DNA from: Antitrichia curtipendula | Lineage: Eukaryota; Streptophyta; Bryopsida; Hypnales; Leucodontaceae | Length of the DNA stretch: 64,000 nt | NCBI GenBank assembly: GCA_951230915.1 | Contig: OX579641.1 | Span: 18,020,254-18,084,253 of the forward strand | Direction of reading: 5' to 3' | Part shown: positions 34,861 through 45,475 of the stretch, piece after piece | How positions within the stretch are numbered: the first letter of the stretch is position 1 | Layout: every line of letters begins with the position of its first letter | Notes under the pieces: model-generated | What the model was told of the DNA's origin: nothing | The model's database searches: none | The model's input: only the letters and a program-made list of their open reading frames with translations | Position numbers and translations under genes: made by a program

Positions 34861-35199
34861 AAAGACGGGCCTGTGATCGTAGAAATCATCCCTTTGGGCA
34901 TTGGGTAAATAGTTGGTTTAAGAAAATCCTAAAGCACATAACATTGTTAACTGGGGGGAATCCTTCCCTAGGAAGGATAATCCCCCTATGGATGCTTGGG
35001 AGGGCATTACATTATAACCAATTGGCTTGGTTGAGCTAATTTGAGTTTGCAAGGGTGCCATCAATTAGATAGATTGTGCCCTTTTCTGGTTTACGGCACT
35101 TGTGTCAATTTTATATTAGTACTTCTTTCTCTTCACTTAATAAGTTTCTTTGGTGGAGGGCTCCCGCTTTCAAGGGTAGCAAAAGGGAATCCCAATGAA

Positions 35200-35375
35200 T
35201 GTTAACGATGTTATGCACTCATTGGAAGTCAAACCATTATACAAAACCTCCCCTTTTCATGCAAAAATTTCAAAGATGAATAGTTGCACTTCTATCCTAT
35301 ACACAAGGATTCTCTATCATGCATCAACTAGAAAATGGCCACAGCATCCTTTATGGATTACTCCATCTAAATTTA
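35200..35375 (+). repeat. Family X repeat, left-arm copy
   Basis: Shares TTGGAAGTCAAAC, CTCCCCTTTTCA, GAATAGTTGCACTTCT, TCTCTATCAT and the following block with the left arm at 62541-62970. With the piece at 34645 it may be a split copy of one palindromic element. Confidence 0.65.
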
Positions 35376-35771
35376 TTTAGAATGACAACAAGGTATGCAT
35401 GGTTGCATACAATGTATTTAATTACTTGTATAAAATTATATTTTTTGTAAATGGAGGTTTAGGTCCCACCTTTGCAAAAAGAAGGGATTAAATACCAATT
35501 TGCATCACTTGAGGTAATCATTTGAGTTTCATCTCTTCTTTTTGCAATAGTGGGATCTAAACATCTATTGAGGAAGAAGACAATGTTATGTGATTAGATT
35601 GCATGCAATTATGCCTTATTGTCACTTAATAAGAATTCAAATGCATTGGTGAACAAGTATCAAAAGAGATACTACATAAATGGAGGTTTTAGGAGACTTT
35701 GCAATTAAGATAGGCTCTCACTACCCAAAAAGGGTGTTATTTTCAATAATCTTTTGTACAATATTTTTTAA

Positions 35772-36354
35772 CCCCTAAAGTCCTAAGGCCTTTTCCCATC
35801 AAAGACCACTCAAAATTGCCAATTCTATTGCAAAGAGCAAAAAAAATTATTTTTATTTTTATTTATTTTGCATATTTAACTATAGAATCTTATACTAGAC
35901 TAGTATAAGAATGCATGGAAGAAATTTCAAAAACTTTGACCATGTAGATTGCAAGATATTTGCATTTAAAGTGAAGAAAACAAGTTTTTTTTTTCAAGAA
36001 GATGCTTAGATTGCCCAAAAATCAAGACTATCCATAACTTTCTCATCATTAGTCCAAATAGAATGATTCAAAGCTTCATATATAGACAAAAATGTAATAT
36101 TTGAGAAAAATTAAAAATTAAAAAAATTCAACTTTTTCTGATTTTTTTGAGTTGCCCCTCGAACTGCTTATTGGACTTAGGACAACATAACTTTTTCTCC
36201 TGGGCACCAATTGAGATAAAAATTGTATTCCTACAAAGCTAATATAATTTCCTATCTTCAAAAAAAAATTCAAAAAATCATGTCAAAACTTGAAATCACA
36301 CAAGCCTACCCAAAATCCCAAGAGTCCCCCGTAGTAACTTTGGAACTTTAGGAG
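35772..36354 (+). mobile_element. TTAA-flanked element, copy P3
   Basis: TTAA at 35768-35771 and 36355-36358 borders ends CCCCTAAAGTCCTAAGG and, reversed, CTCCTAAAGTTCC. The interior matches copy P2 (6780) and, inverted, copy P4 (49576), including TTGCAAGATATTTGCATT. No transposase frame. Confidence 0.75.
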
Positions 36355-36358
36355 TTAA

Positions 36359-37261
36359 CTACATTGTCAAAGAAATGTTGCAAAAACTCTTATTTTCAAC
36401 AATTTGGTGTCAAAAAAATTGTTGTATCTGACATGTTGGAAAGACTATCAGTATGTGAGGATTGGATGCAAAATTAGAAAGGATGCAAAGCTTCAATGTC
36501 TATGAAAATAGCAAGTCTTGAAAATGAAAAGGGTTGGTTGCCTTCACTTCAATGATCTCTTTCGCTTGATAGTTGCACCTTTCATTGCAGTGATTATAAA
36601 GCTTTTCACTTCTGTAAGAAAAAAACTAAATTTACAAGTCTTAATTGCCTTTAATAGTAGTATCATCAAAAATGATTTCAATTATGAAGTGAAAAGTCTT
36701 GTGTATGTTATGAGTTGCAATAATTCTATTTTGTTCAAAAAAAGGAACATTGCAATTGAACTAAAGCAAAAACACCTAACATTGTTCTTTTAGCTTTTGG
36801 TGCACCAATTTAAAGCATTTTAATTTTAAAGTAGAATATCATTAAAGCTGTCATTTGATGCTTGGAGTATAATAAAGGAGTATTAGAGGCTACGCATGGA
36901 GCACAATAGGAACATGTTAAAGTGATTTTTGAGCAAATTTGCTCATGATTAAGACCATATTAAGAAACAACTAAGTAGTTGCCACCATGTCATTAATGTA
37001 AGTAAGCCCAATATGGAATATTAGTGTGGACTACCTTCAATTACTTGATGTAATCAATTTCGGCAAAGTTTAAGGACAAATTGTAATCAATTTTGGCATG
37101 GTTTGAGGGCTTCAACATGCTACTTTTTGGCTTTTCATAGGTAATGAGTGCCAGTGATCATTTGAGGTTAGGAATAGACAAGTCTAAGATCAGTTTCTGT
37201 ATCTACACCGGTTTTCTACTATGAAAAATTATGGCACTCACATAGATGGTTCAAAACATCT
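36359..37261. other. AT-rich intergenic DNA, no gene recognised
   Basis: A 91-codon frame at 36518-36793 has no recognisable domain and AT-driven composition; treated as chance. Confidence 0.55.
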
Positions 37262-37832
37262 ACTCCCTCCGTTGCAAAATTAATCAGAGGTTTCTAAATA
37301 TACTTGTCCCAAATTTAATTCAAAACTCTACAACTGGATGGACAACAATTGAAGCTACTTGGAAACCCTGAAGGCAAAAAAAATTGCAAATACCACATAC
37401 TAGAGACTATATAGCAATTTGACCCCTATAGAGGAATCAAAATGCAACCTCTAATCAACCAAAGGCAACGAATTCAATCCACAATTCTACAATAAATACT
37501 ACTAACAAATTTCTTATCGAGAATTTCTTGGACTTGAATCATAGGATATTGTCAGAATTGAATCATAGAGGATGTCAATAGACATCACTGCACCAACATT
37601 GCTTGGAAAGTGATCAAAACTAATACCACTTGAGCAATTCCAAAAAGGGCTAAAATTTATCAATTTTACTACCTATTTTCAATATGTGCCGCTTCACTGT
37701 TGATTTCCATTTTTTCACATCTAGTGGAGTTTAGTAGAAGTTATAGTAACTACACAATCCTTTGAAAATAGGAGCTACTCACACACTAATCTAACCATTC
37801 CTAGGAAATGCGGATTTATTTTGAGATGGAGG
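37262..37832. mobile_element. Probable Stowaway-like copy, diverged
   Basis: The left end is CTCCCTCCGTTGCAAAAT preceded by TA, and the right end, reversed, reads about CCTCCATCTCAAAATAAAT. Three end bases seem deleted where the next element begins. Boundaries are less certain than in the copies at 1334 and 57982. Confidence 0.5.
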
Positions 37833-38149
37833 TAAGGTAGGAGGTCCATAAACCGCTCATCTAAGAGCTAAAGCTGACTTTTGAGGAGGTAGAACTTCTT
37901 AAAATATTTTTCAGTAAATTTTGCTTGAAAGGCAAGAGAAATTGGCATCTAACCCAAGTTGTTTCATATTTTTTGAAGCTTTGTGGAATTAGTTATAAAT
38001 TTCTGAAGTTGCAGAAAAGTGCATTTTTGTGGGCTCTAAAACCGACCACCTTCTCAAATGCACACCACTTGTACATTGAAAAGTGCAAAATGTACCACTA
38101 GAGCTTGATTGGTTTTAGAACCCGCTCCATTTTAGGACCTCCTACCTTA
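37833..38149 (+). mobile_element. TAAGGTA-ended element, copy T2
   Basis: The left end TAAGGTAGGAGGTCC and the reversed right end TAAGGTAGGAGGTCC are identical over 15 bp. The interior has CTAAGAGCTAAAGCTGA, TTTTTCAGTAAATTTT, TTGGCATCTAACCCAAG and GGAATTAGTTATAAAT. It belongs to the subtype with the internal block shared by T4 and T6. Confidence 0.78.
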
Positions 38150-39061
38150 GTACTATTTTTTGGTAAATCAATGAATTCCATTTGCTAACTAGAGAAAAAT
38201 ATTCTCCCCATTAAAGACAGGGTGGAACTGAGCTGAATTCCTTTATTTAAATGGTTTTTGGTGTTTTCACCTTAGAATACTTCTGGGAAACTGTGAGGCA
38301 TCTGTAAATGCCTCGACTAGAATTGCGAAAGTTGGAGTTTGTGGATCTGAGGCCTTCAATCAAATAAGCCTCAGGAGCAACATTACCAATGAAAATTACA
38401 CAGCAATCCAATATCTCTGGAAATAGCCAATCTCGGATGCCATGCAAGTCGAAAGAAAATATCAGGAAATTAAGAATCGCAGCGAAAGAAGAAAACGCAA
38501 ACGCCCATCTGCTTGAAGCAAGAATCCCACAAACACAAAAGATCACAAAGAATCTCAAAAATTTAATAGAGCATCAAATAAGAATACAAAGTCAAATTCT
38601 GTACAATGTAACCACAAAGCTCTAGCTACAAAATTTTCTGCTCAACTCTACTTCGGAACAGTCGGAGACGTACGCCCATCTTCCATTCCAGAACCTAAAA
38701 CTCTACTGATTGTGCAAGATCAACACATTCTATTCAGAATCTGGTCATTCGGGGCGTCAGAACTAGAATTTCATGCTCCATGATTTGCTAACAAATTGGG
38801 AACAACGCAATCAGTGTTCTCTCCAAAGTACTGGCGCCAATGTAGAATTCCAGAATGCACCTTCTTCTGAATTTACCTTCTTCTGAACACCCGGGGACTC
38901 GTACCTCCAATCTATCACACGTATGCTGATTCCTCTTCTTCAAATGTACATACGAGCAGCCCCTGCTGGAAAATCTTCTTTCCTGATTCTCACAAACAGT
39001 TTGCTACTACAGTCACTCAGTTTATGAGAGACCTGAACACCTGCAGTTTGATTTTACTTAC
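38150..39061. other. 3' flank of the F-box/kelch gene
   Basis: Directly downstream of the minus-strand stop; probably includes a long 3' untranslated region. A minus-strand frame at 38247-38558 is hydrophobic at its start but begins at TTG, so it is not called as a gene. Confidence 0.5.
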
Positions 39062-40554
39062 TTAAATTTCAATGACATGCGAAGATTGCGCCATGCCAGC
39101 GAACCCAGCCTGCCGTTCAAAACTTTCCCATCCGCCTTTACACCTTGGCTTGTACAAGAACGTCCCGAATCCGAGCTCTTCCCTGTTCCGAGACGGCCCT
39201 GTAACAAGCAAACCCTCGTCCACAGCCGCTAAACAAACAGGGTTCACTTCACCATCAGGAATCGTCTCCACCACCGTCCATGATCCAGTCACTTCATTGT
39301 AACACAAAAGATTCTGCTCTTGCACCATGTAAACTCTCCCGAGCATGACTGCAAAAGGACCAGGTGGACGAGAGCTTTCCCTCCACATGCCTTGTAACAA
39401 AGTCCAGGAGTTTGTTGATGGATTGTAAACCTCCGCACTTTCAGAGAACTGGCCCTGAGAGTTTGAAGAGTATCCACTTACGACGTAGAAGGTTCCATCT
39501 CTACATAGCCCTGTGGACTCGTCTCGCTCTTCGTGCATTGGAGGAAGAGACGTCCACTGATCTGTGTCGACGTTGTAAAATTCAGCTGATTTGAGAGCAG
39601 TTTTGGAGTTGTCGTGGCCTCCTGCAATGAAGATGTGATTTGAGTCCACAGCTGCGCATGCGAAGAAGGAACGGGAGGTGGTCATGGGAGCTCCTCTTGA
39701 CCAGGTTTGAGTTACGAAGTTGAAGATGTACACTGATCGAAGAGTTTCGTATGTGGTGGGGTTCCATCCACCAAGGACTATCAGCTTTCCGTTCACGGTC
39801 ACCAGTCTGCAGCAAGAGTACGAGAAACGTCAAAATCTATTTCCTGAACAGATGCGGAATTTGAATCAAACATTTTGCTATCCGATAAAGTAGAGGATAC
39901 TATTTGCAACACTTTAAGAAGTGCACAATTACTGGCTTAACGAGCGACTGCAAATCAGACGAGTGTGCGTAACGCTCACAAAGGATTGTAACCTAAAACC
40001 CAGGTCTAGCAAAAAACGACACTATGAATTTGTTAGTCGCTTTGATAATTGCACTATCGAAGGATCCAAATCATGTATAGAATTTTTTCAACGGCAATTA
40101 CGACTTGAGCTAGCAAGAGGAAAGTGTGCGATTGAGACAAGGAAAGGTGAGGATACGAAGCTTACCTGCAGAAAATGGGTACACTTTCGGGGAAGTCAGG
40201 AATACACGGCAGCCTCTCCCACGTCCTCCTCCGCACATTCAAGACGCTAATCCCAAACACCGGCGACGCTTTCGCCGTCTCGAGTGGTTTCCCTGAGACG
40301 ATCGAAGGCGTCTCCAGGGCTTGCACCATCACCACCAGCTTCTCACTCGTGCCCTCGCGCTTCCGCTCCTGGTAAAACTGCGGACTGCTCACGAGCTCCC
40401 GCCACCGGGGCGACACATGCTGCAGCTGAAAGTGCGAACGCGGGGGGACTCGTAACAAGCACTGACGCGCGACGTCGTCGGGAAGAGACGGAATCAGAAC
40501 TCCGAGATCAACTTCCGACGCCGACATCGCCTCGTAATTCGCACCACCCGTCAT
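39062..40554 (-). CDS. F-box/kelch-repeat protein (KMD-like), 377 residues, 2 exons
   Basis: Exons on the minus strand are 40554-40166 and 39806-39062; the GT-AG intron joins in phase 2. The F-box spans about residues 19-64 (LIPSLPDDVARQCLLRVP, then RWRELVSSPQFYQERKREG). Kelch blades follow from about 105 to the end; visible GG-turn motifs include IVLGGW, IFIAGGHD and VVSGYSS, each with a downstream W in the NTDQW/STNSW position. This layout, with the F-box at the very N-terminus followed by about four to five kelch blades, is that of the plant KISS ME DEADLY / SKIP20-type family, substrate receptors of SCF ubiquitin ligases known to act on type-B cytokinin response regulators and phenylalanine ammonia-lyase. 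The substrate here is inferred only. The ATG at 40554 is chosen because the upstream in-frame codon is non-ATG. The coding region is GC-richer than its flanks. Confidence 0.88.
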
Positions 40555-41631
40555 TGCAAAATAATTTACTCTGCAATTCGAAATCAAACTCCGATCTCTT
40601 CAATCCCCAACCCACTCACTACAAATAATTTCTTCACCCGACACTCTCACCCCCAAAAAATCGATCAATTCACGCCCTCGAGACTCAAAAACAGGGAATA
40701 CCAAATGATCTCCAAGGTTTCGAATCCAAAGTTTCGAGTTCAAAATCAAGCTCCGAATTCTTCAATCCCCCAACACTACAAATGGCAACAAATTGTTCGC
40801 CCCAAGAAGACTTCACCAGCAGTACCAGAACAGGACTTCCTCCACCCTAGCTCAAATTTTGCGCCGATTGACGTTCGAGATCACCCTCTTAAACACTTGA
40901 AACTTGACAGCCCAGCGTACAAACAGACGTTGAATGAGCGAATGGAGGAAGGTCGCCGGGTATATAAGCTTCAGCAACATGAAGTGCAAGGAGCACGACA
41001 GCACCGCCGCAATTGCGGCATTGAATATCTTGACAAAAATAGCACCAATACGAAAATTCCGAAGCCGACGGAGCGCGGGCGGTAGCGGTGTGTACTGTGG
41101 AAGAAGCAGCCTAGAAAGGGGTGCTGGTAGATGAAACTCGTTCGTGAGAGGGCCGACGGAAGGTTCCTGGTGTGGTTGTTGACGTGGATGAGAAGCAGCT
41201 TTGCGAGGACGGCAATCAGGTACACGTGTCTTTCTCTGTAGGCGGGTGGATAAACATCGGCCGCTTGGGATGAGAAACGTACCCGTTTCGTCAGTATGGA
41301 TGAATGATGTACCCCAGAAAGGATCATCGAATGAATGAAAAGAGTCATCATTTCCTTTCCTTTCATCATCAGCAACGAGATTTTCGATGAACAGTGGTTT
41401 CCTTTATTTTTGTCTCGATGAAGATTTTTGCTTGCTTTTCTTTTTGGGGAAACGAGCACCTGTCGGTCATGGAGTTTTCGGTTCTTTTTCTCTTGCTCCA
41501 AAATTCTATCTGTTGTGCAGTTGATATCTTGGTTTGGGGATGGTGCCAGGAATTTGGAGATATAATTAGCTAAAAAAAGATTGAACTATTGTTGTAGTAT
41601 ACGTATTTTCAAGTAAAAAGTTTTTGTATAT
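40555..41631. other. 5' flank of the F-box/kelch gene
   Basis: Mixed composition, likely leader and promoter for the minus-strand gene. A plus-strand TATATAAG at 40961-40968 precedes a 51-codon frame from an ATG at 40979, too close for a normal TATA-to-start distance; not called as a gene. Confidence 0.4.
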
Positions 41632-41768
41632 TCACACTAATTTGGAAGGCGACGCTAATTTTGCACCATCATTGATAGGATGACTTCAGTGATGACTTCT
41701 CATCACTGATTTTGTTCCAGTAATGAGAAGGAAAATTAGCGTCTGTTAGAAAAATTAGTGTCACCACA
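41632..41768. repeat. Small inverted-repeat element
   Basis: CACACTAATTT with GACGCTAATTTTG on the left (41632-41668) pairs with AAAATTAGCGTC and AAATTAGTGTCACC on the right (about 41732-41768). A further half-copy, AAATTAGTGTCACTCACACT, follows at about 41840. Confidence 0.6.
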
Positions 41769-41924
41769 AAATTTAGTGGGTTTTTTTTTGTGTAAGTTGG
41801 TTATTTCAACCTGTATTAATTCAAAGTAATGTGACTTTAGACAAATTAGTGTCACTCACACTAAGGACAAATGGACGGGGTGGACTTCAGTCCCGAGGAA
41901 AAACACTGAAATTGTTTATTTTCC

Positions 41925-42055
41925 ACGCATGATAAAATTTGCAAATTTTGAATTTATATTTGCAATCAGAGGCTCCTAATTCGATAGGAGAGGTGTAGTA
42001 GATAAATCAATCAAGCACAAAATAGGGTGTCTTTCTTTTTACATGCACCCCTAGA
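41925..42055 (-). repeat. Dispersed repeat, copy 2, inverted
   Basis: Reverse complement of the repeat at 3728-3855: TTTGCAATCAGAGGCTCC and the adjoining TTTGCAAATTTTGAATT and ACATGCACCC blocks occur in mirrored order. Confidence 0.6.
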
Positions 42056-43230
42056 ATGATTTGGGGGAGAAAAATAAGGGAGACAAATCAGTGTAATGCT
42101 TTTGGTTTTGGTTTTCTGAATTTTTTTGTTTTGGACTTGTATTCAATTTTGGAAGAGAAAACTCACTCCAAATACTGTAGATCTACTCATGTCACCACCC
42201 ACTATCAAAAATGTCCTAGATTTTTTTTGATTTTTTGATTTTTTTTAAAACACACTACCTTCAAGGGTCGCAACTGGATTGACACGACACAACAACCAAC
42301 ACAACATGACGTGATTAGTGTAGGCTTTTCAGAGGTTGTGGAAAATGCCGACTTCACTGCACTGGCTCACTGCAATTGAGAAATTCAACAAGTATCATAA
42401 CCCCTAAAGCTGAAAATCTCCCCTTCTTGCCGGTGGCTTGCTTTTCCTCGTGTCTGAGCCATGTGCCAGGCGAGGGAACGTTTGTCCTTTTAATTGAACT
42501 TCAAGTGAGTGGCCGTGACTTTGGAGATTGTAAGTCAAGCAAAATAATTTAACCTAAATAAAAAAAAGAGTTCGTGGCAGGAGAGGCAGAGTTCATGACC
42601 GGTTGTTGACTTTTTCAACACTAATGTGGCACCATCCCATTGGAAACCTGTCGCCGTTGCCGTTACAAGTTGCAACTCATAACCTTCTTTCCTTTCAACT
42701 TGCTTTTGTACACCCTTGGATCGTGAAGATCAAAGGTTGTGATTGAAAAATGTACAACCGGTTATGTACGATAACTTGTTCGCCGCTAGCGCGGCTCATC
42801 GGTTATCTAATACGTTATCCAGGGAACATCTGTCCTACTGAGAAGTAACTGAAGAGTCTTTAGCCATTGAAAATATGTATTAAAAAAAGAAGAATTGGGC
42901 TCTTCCCTGTTCCTGTTTTTAATAACCAAAGCATCCTGATCACTTGAACATCGTAGCCATGTTTTCATGACCAAAAACATATTAAACAGAAAAAATCTGT
43001 GTGGTGGAGACCGATGTGGCAACATGTGTGCCCAATGGCGAAACAGGGTTTCGTTCTCTTTAAAAAGTGACCTCGATGACTTGACTGCCCTGTTTTGTGG
43101 GATATGTTTGCAATAAAAATCAAGTTTTCACTTCAGTTGTTCCTGAAGTCAAGAACCTTCGGAAATTGAAAATGGCCAGGGCCAACAGTGCTACGCGTCG
43201 AATCTGGACTTGTGGACCGAGCTCCAAATT
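42056..43230. other. Intergenic, no gene recognised
   Basis: Mixed composition with a GC-richer part around 42.4-42.8 kb. No domain-bearing frame or splice-consistent exon chain was found on either strand. Confidence 0.5.
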
Positions 43231-43247
43231 CCCCCCCCCCCCCCCCC
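43231..43247. repeat. C17 homopolymer
   Basis: Seventeen consecutive C, an uncommonly long run for a plant genome; length may be affected by sequencing. Confidence 0.9.
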
Positions 43248-43254
43248 AAGGTGA

Positions 43255-43665
43255 ACATAGCAACTCCTTATTAGAATCATTGACAAATAGATCCATTCTT
43301 CACTTTGACTTTTTCCACACAGGCAATTTTGCATGAAATTTAAGATTTTTTGTATATATTTTAAAAAGCCCAACAAAGGAGGACATGAACATCCTTATTA
43401 GAATCATTGACAAATAGATCCATTTTTCACTTTGACTTTTTTCGGAAAAGTCAAAGTGAAAATTTGGAGCTTAGTCCACAACCCGGAGTTCCTCTGTGAA
43501 CAGAGGAATTCCGTATTAGAGTCATTGACAAATAGATCCATTCTTCACTTTGACTTTTTTCAGAAAAGTCAAAGTGAAAATTTGGAGTTTAGTCCAACAA
43601 CCTGGAGTTCCTCTGTGAAACTCTGTATTAGAGTGATTGACAAATAGATCCATTCTTCATAACAT
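43255..43665 (+). repeat. Tandem array with hairpin units, about 113-132 bp period
   Basis: Four copies of a core containing ATTGACAAATAGATCCATT followed by CTTCACTTTGACTTTT start near 43262, 43394, 43513 and 43626. In two units CACTTTGACTTTTTTC is followed by its reverse complement GAAAAGTCAAAGTG, making a hairpin. GGAGTTCCTCTGTGAA separates units. The same core, spaced at 131 bp, forms the array at 44868. Confidence 0.85.
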
Positions 43666-44867
43666 TCAGTAGCCTTCAGAGAAGCTGCCTTTTCCTCTCT
43701 AAAATCTTCATCCGCAAAATTCACCCACACATCATTCATCCAAGCTTCAGGACTTGAATAGTGACAGTTCTTTTACGATGTGCTTCATTTCTTTCGGCTA
43801 ATTCTTGGATCACAATTACAAACCTACAGATAATTATCAAGAAAGATTGTCTGCCAAAAGTCTGAAGAATTCATTAATCAATTTATCAAAGCAATTTAAC
43901 CATTTTCCACCCAAATCATATTCTAATGGTAAACTGTAAAGATATGATTTGTAGATATTTCAAGGGATGTAGGGTAGAGACATCATTTTTATATTGAAAT
44001 CTATTATCTATCATGAATCCTCAAAGAGTATGGAATAAGTTGAAGACAACAAGGGCTTGACCACTCATTGTCAAAATGTCAAAATTGTGTTAAAACTAGA
44101 ATTTTAGATCTCAATTAGGCACAGTAAAATAAAATATTTCAAATAACTTTGAACTAAAACAAGTTGAAAAAATAACTAAGTTTCATCTCCAAAAATCCGT
44201 TTGAGATTTCAAGTCTCCAATCAAAAGTTATGGACAAATTTCAAAGAGGGGTTGGAAGGGATAATTTTTTTTTTAATTTTCAAACATCCTCTGAAATTTA
44301 TCCATAGCTTTTTATTGGAGTCTTTAAATCTAAAACATATTTTTGAAGATAAAACTTAGTTTAAGGTTCCACCTTTCTTTAGTTCAAAGGTTTAAAAAAT
44401 AAATTATTCTACCATGCCTAAATGAGGTCTAAAATTATAATTTTAACACAATTTTTACATTTTACTTAACTATGAGCCGTTGGGTTCTATTTCTAATTTA
44501 CAAATCCCACATTGTTTGTTTTACCTTCTACCACCCCAAATGTATATATCCAACTTATCTTCTAGTCCGAGATTGAAAATGTATTTGGCAGTGATGTGAA
44601 AGCAAGGTACTCAATTTCATCATTATTTTCAATGAATAGAATGTTGATTTCTTGAAATGTTCCATATATTGACACTTACTTGAAGAGACTGTACATTGTC
44701 AGTTATCCAGAGGGCTTCACTTCAATTTTCTGACATATTTCAACGCATGTATATATGGTCACGATGGAGTTTGGAATATGCCACACCATTTCATCCCTTG
44801 GATGAAATAATGTGGAATATCCCACATCTTTCCGTGGCGGGGAAGGCAGTAGTACCAAATGTTATAT
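43666..44867. other. Intergenic between two related arrays
   Basis: AT-rich, with a diffuse inverted pair around 44170-44350 (CATCTCCAAAAATCCG... and its partner). No gene recognised. Confidence 0.5.
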
Positions 44868-45475
44868 TCACTTTGACTTTTCACACAATCAATTTGTCAT
44901 GAAACTTAAGACTTTTTATATAATTAAAAAAGTCCCAAAGGAAGACTTGAACATATGTACTCCTTATTTGAGTCAAGGACAAATAGATCTATTTTTTACT
45001 TTGACTTTCCTACACAATCAATTCTTCACCAAATTTAAAACTAATTATACATTCTAAGAGCCCAAAAAAGAGGACATGAATGTAAAAACTCATTATTAGA
45101 GTAGAAGACAAACATATCCATTCTTCACTTTGACCTTTCCTACACAATCAATTCTTTATCAAATTTAAAATTAATTAATTATGTATTCTAAGAGGTCAAA
45201 AATGGGGACATGAATATAGGAACTCCTTATTAGAGTCAAGGACAAATAGATCCATTCTTCACTTTGACCTTTTCTATACAGTCAATTCTTCATCAAATTT
45301 AAAATTAATTATAAATTTTAAGAGTTTATAAAGGAGTATATGAAAATTGGAACTCCTTATTAGTTAGAGTCAACGACAAATAAATCTATTCTTCACTTTG
45401 ATTTTTTGCACACAATCAATTCTTCACCAAACATAAAACTAATTATATATTCTAAAAGCTAAAAAAGAGGGACAA
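44868..45475 (+). repeat. 131-bp tandem array, about 4.6 units
   Basis: Cores of the form ACTCCTTATTAGAGTCAAGG with GACAAATAGATCCATTC begin near 44958, 45088, 45219 and 45350, a period of 130-131 bp. Each is followed by CACTTTGAC and a CACAATCAATTCTTCACC-like block. A partial unit precedes them from 44868. The core is the same as in the array at 43255. Confidence 0.88.

Noticed and set aside
38247..38558. Hydrophobic-start frame resembling a secreted peptide
   Set aside because: Begins at TTG and lies in the probable 3' untranslated region of the F-box/kelch gene.
40979..41134. 51-codon plus-strand frame after a TATATAAG
   Set aside because: The TATA-like motif is only about 11 bp from the ATG, and the frame overlaps the F-box gene's upstream region; no recognisable product.
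43255..45475. Regularly spaced repeats resembling a CRISPR array
   Set aside because: Period of 113-132 bp, repeats longer than spacers, diverged units, and a eukaryotic intron-bearing genome.
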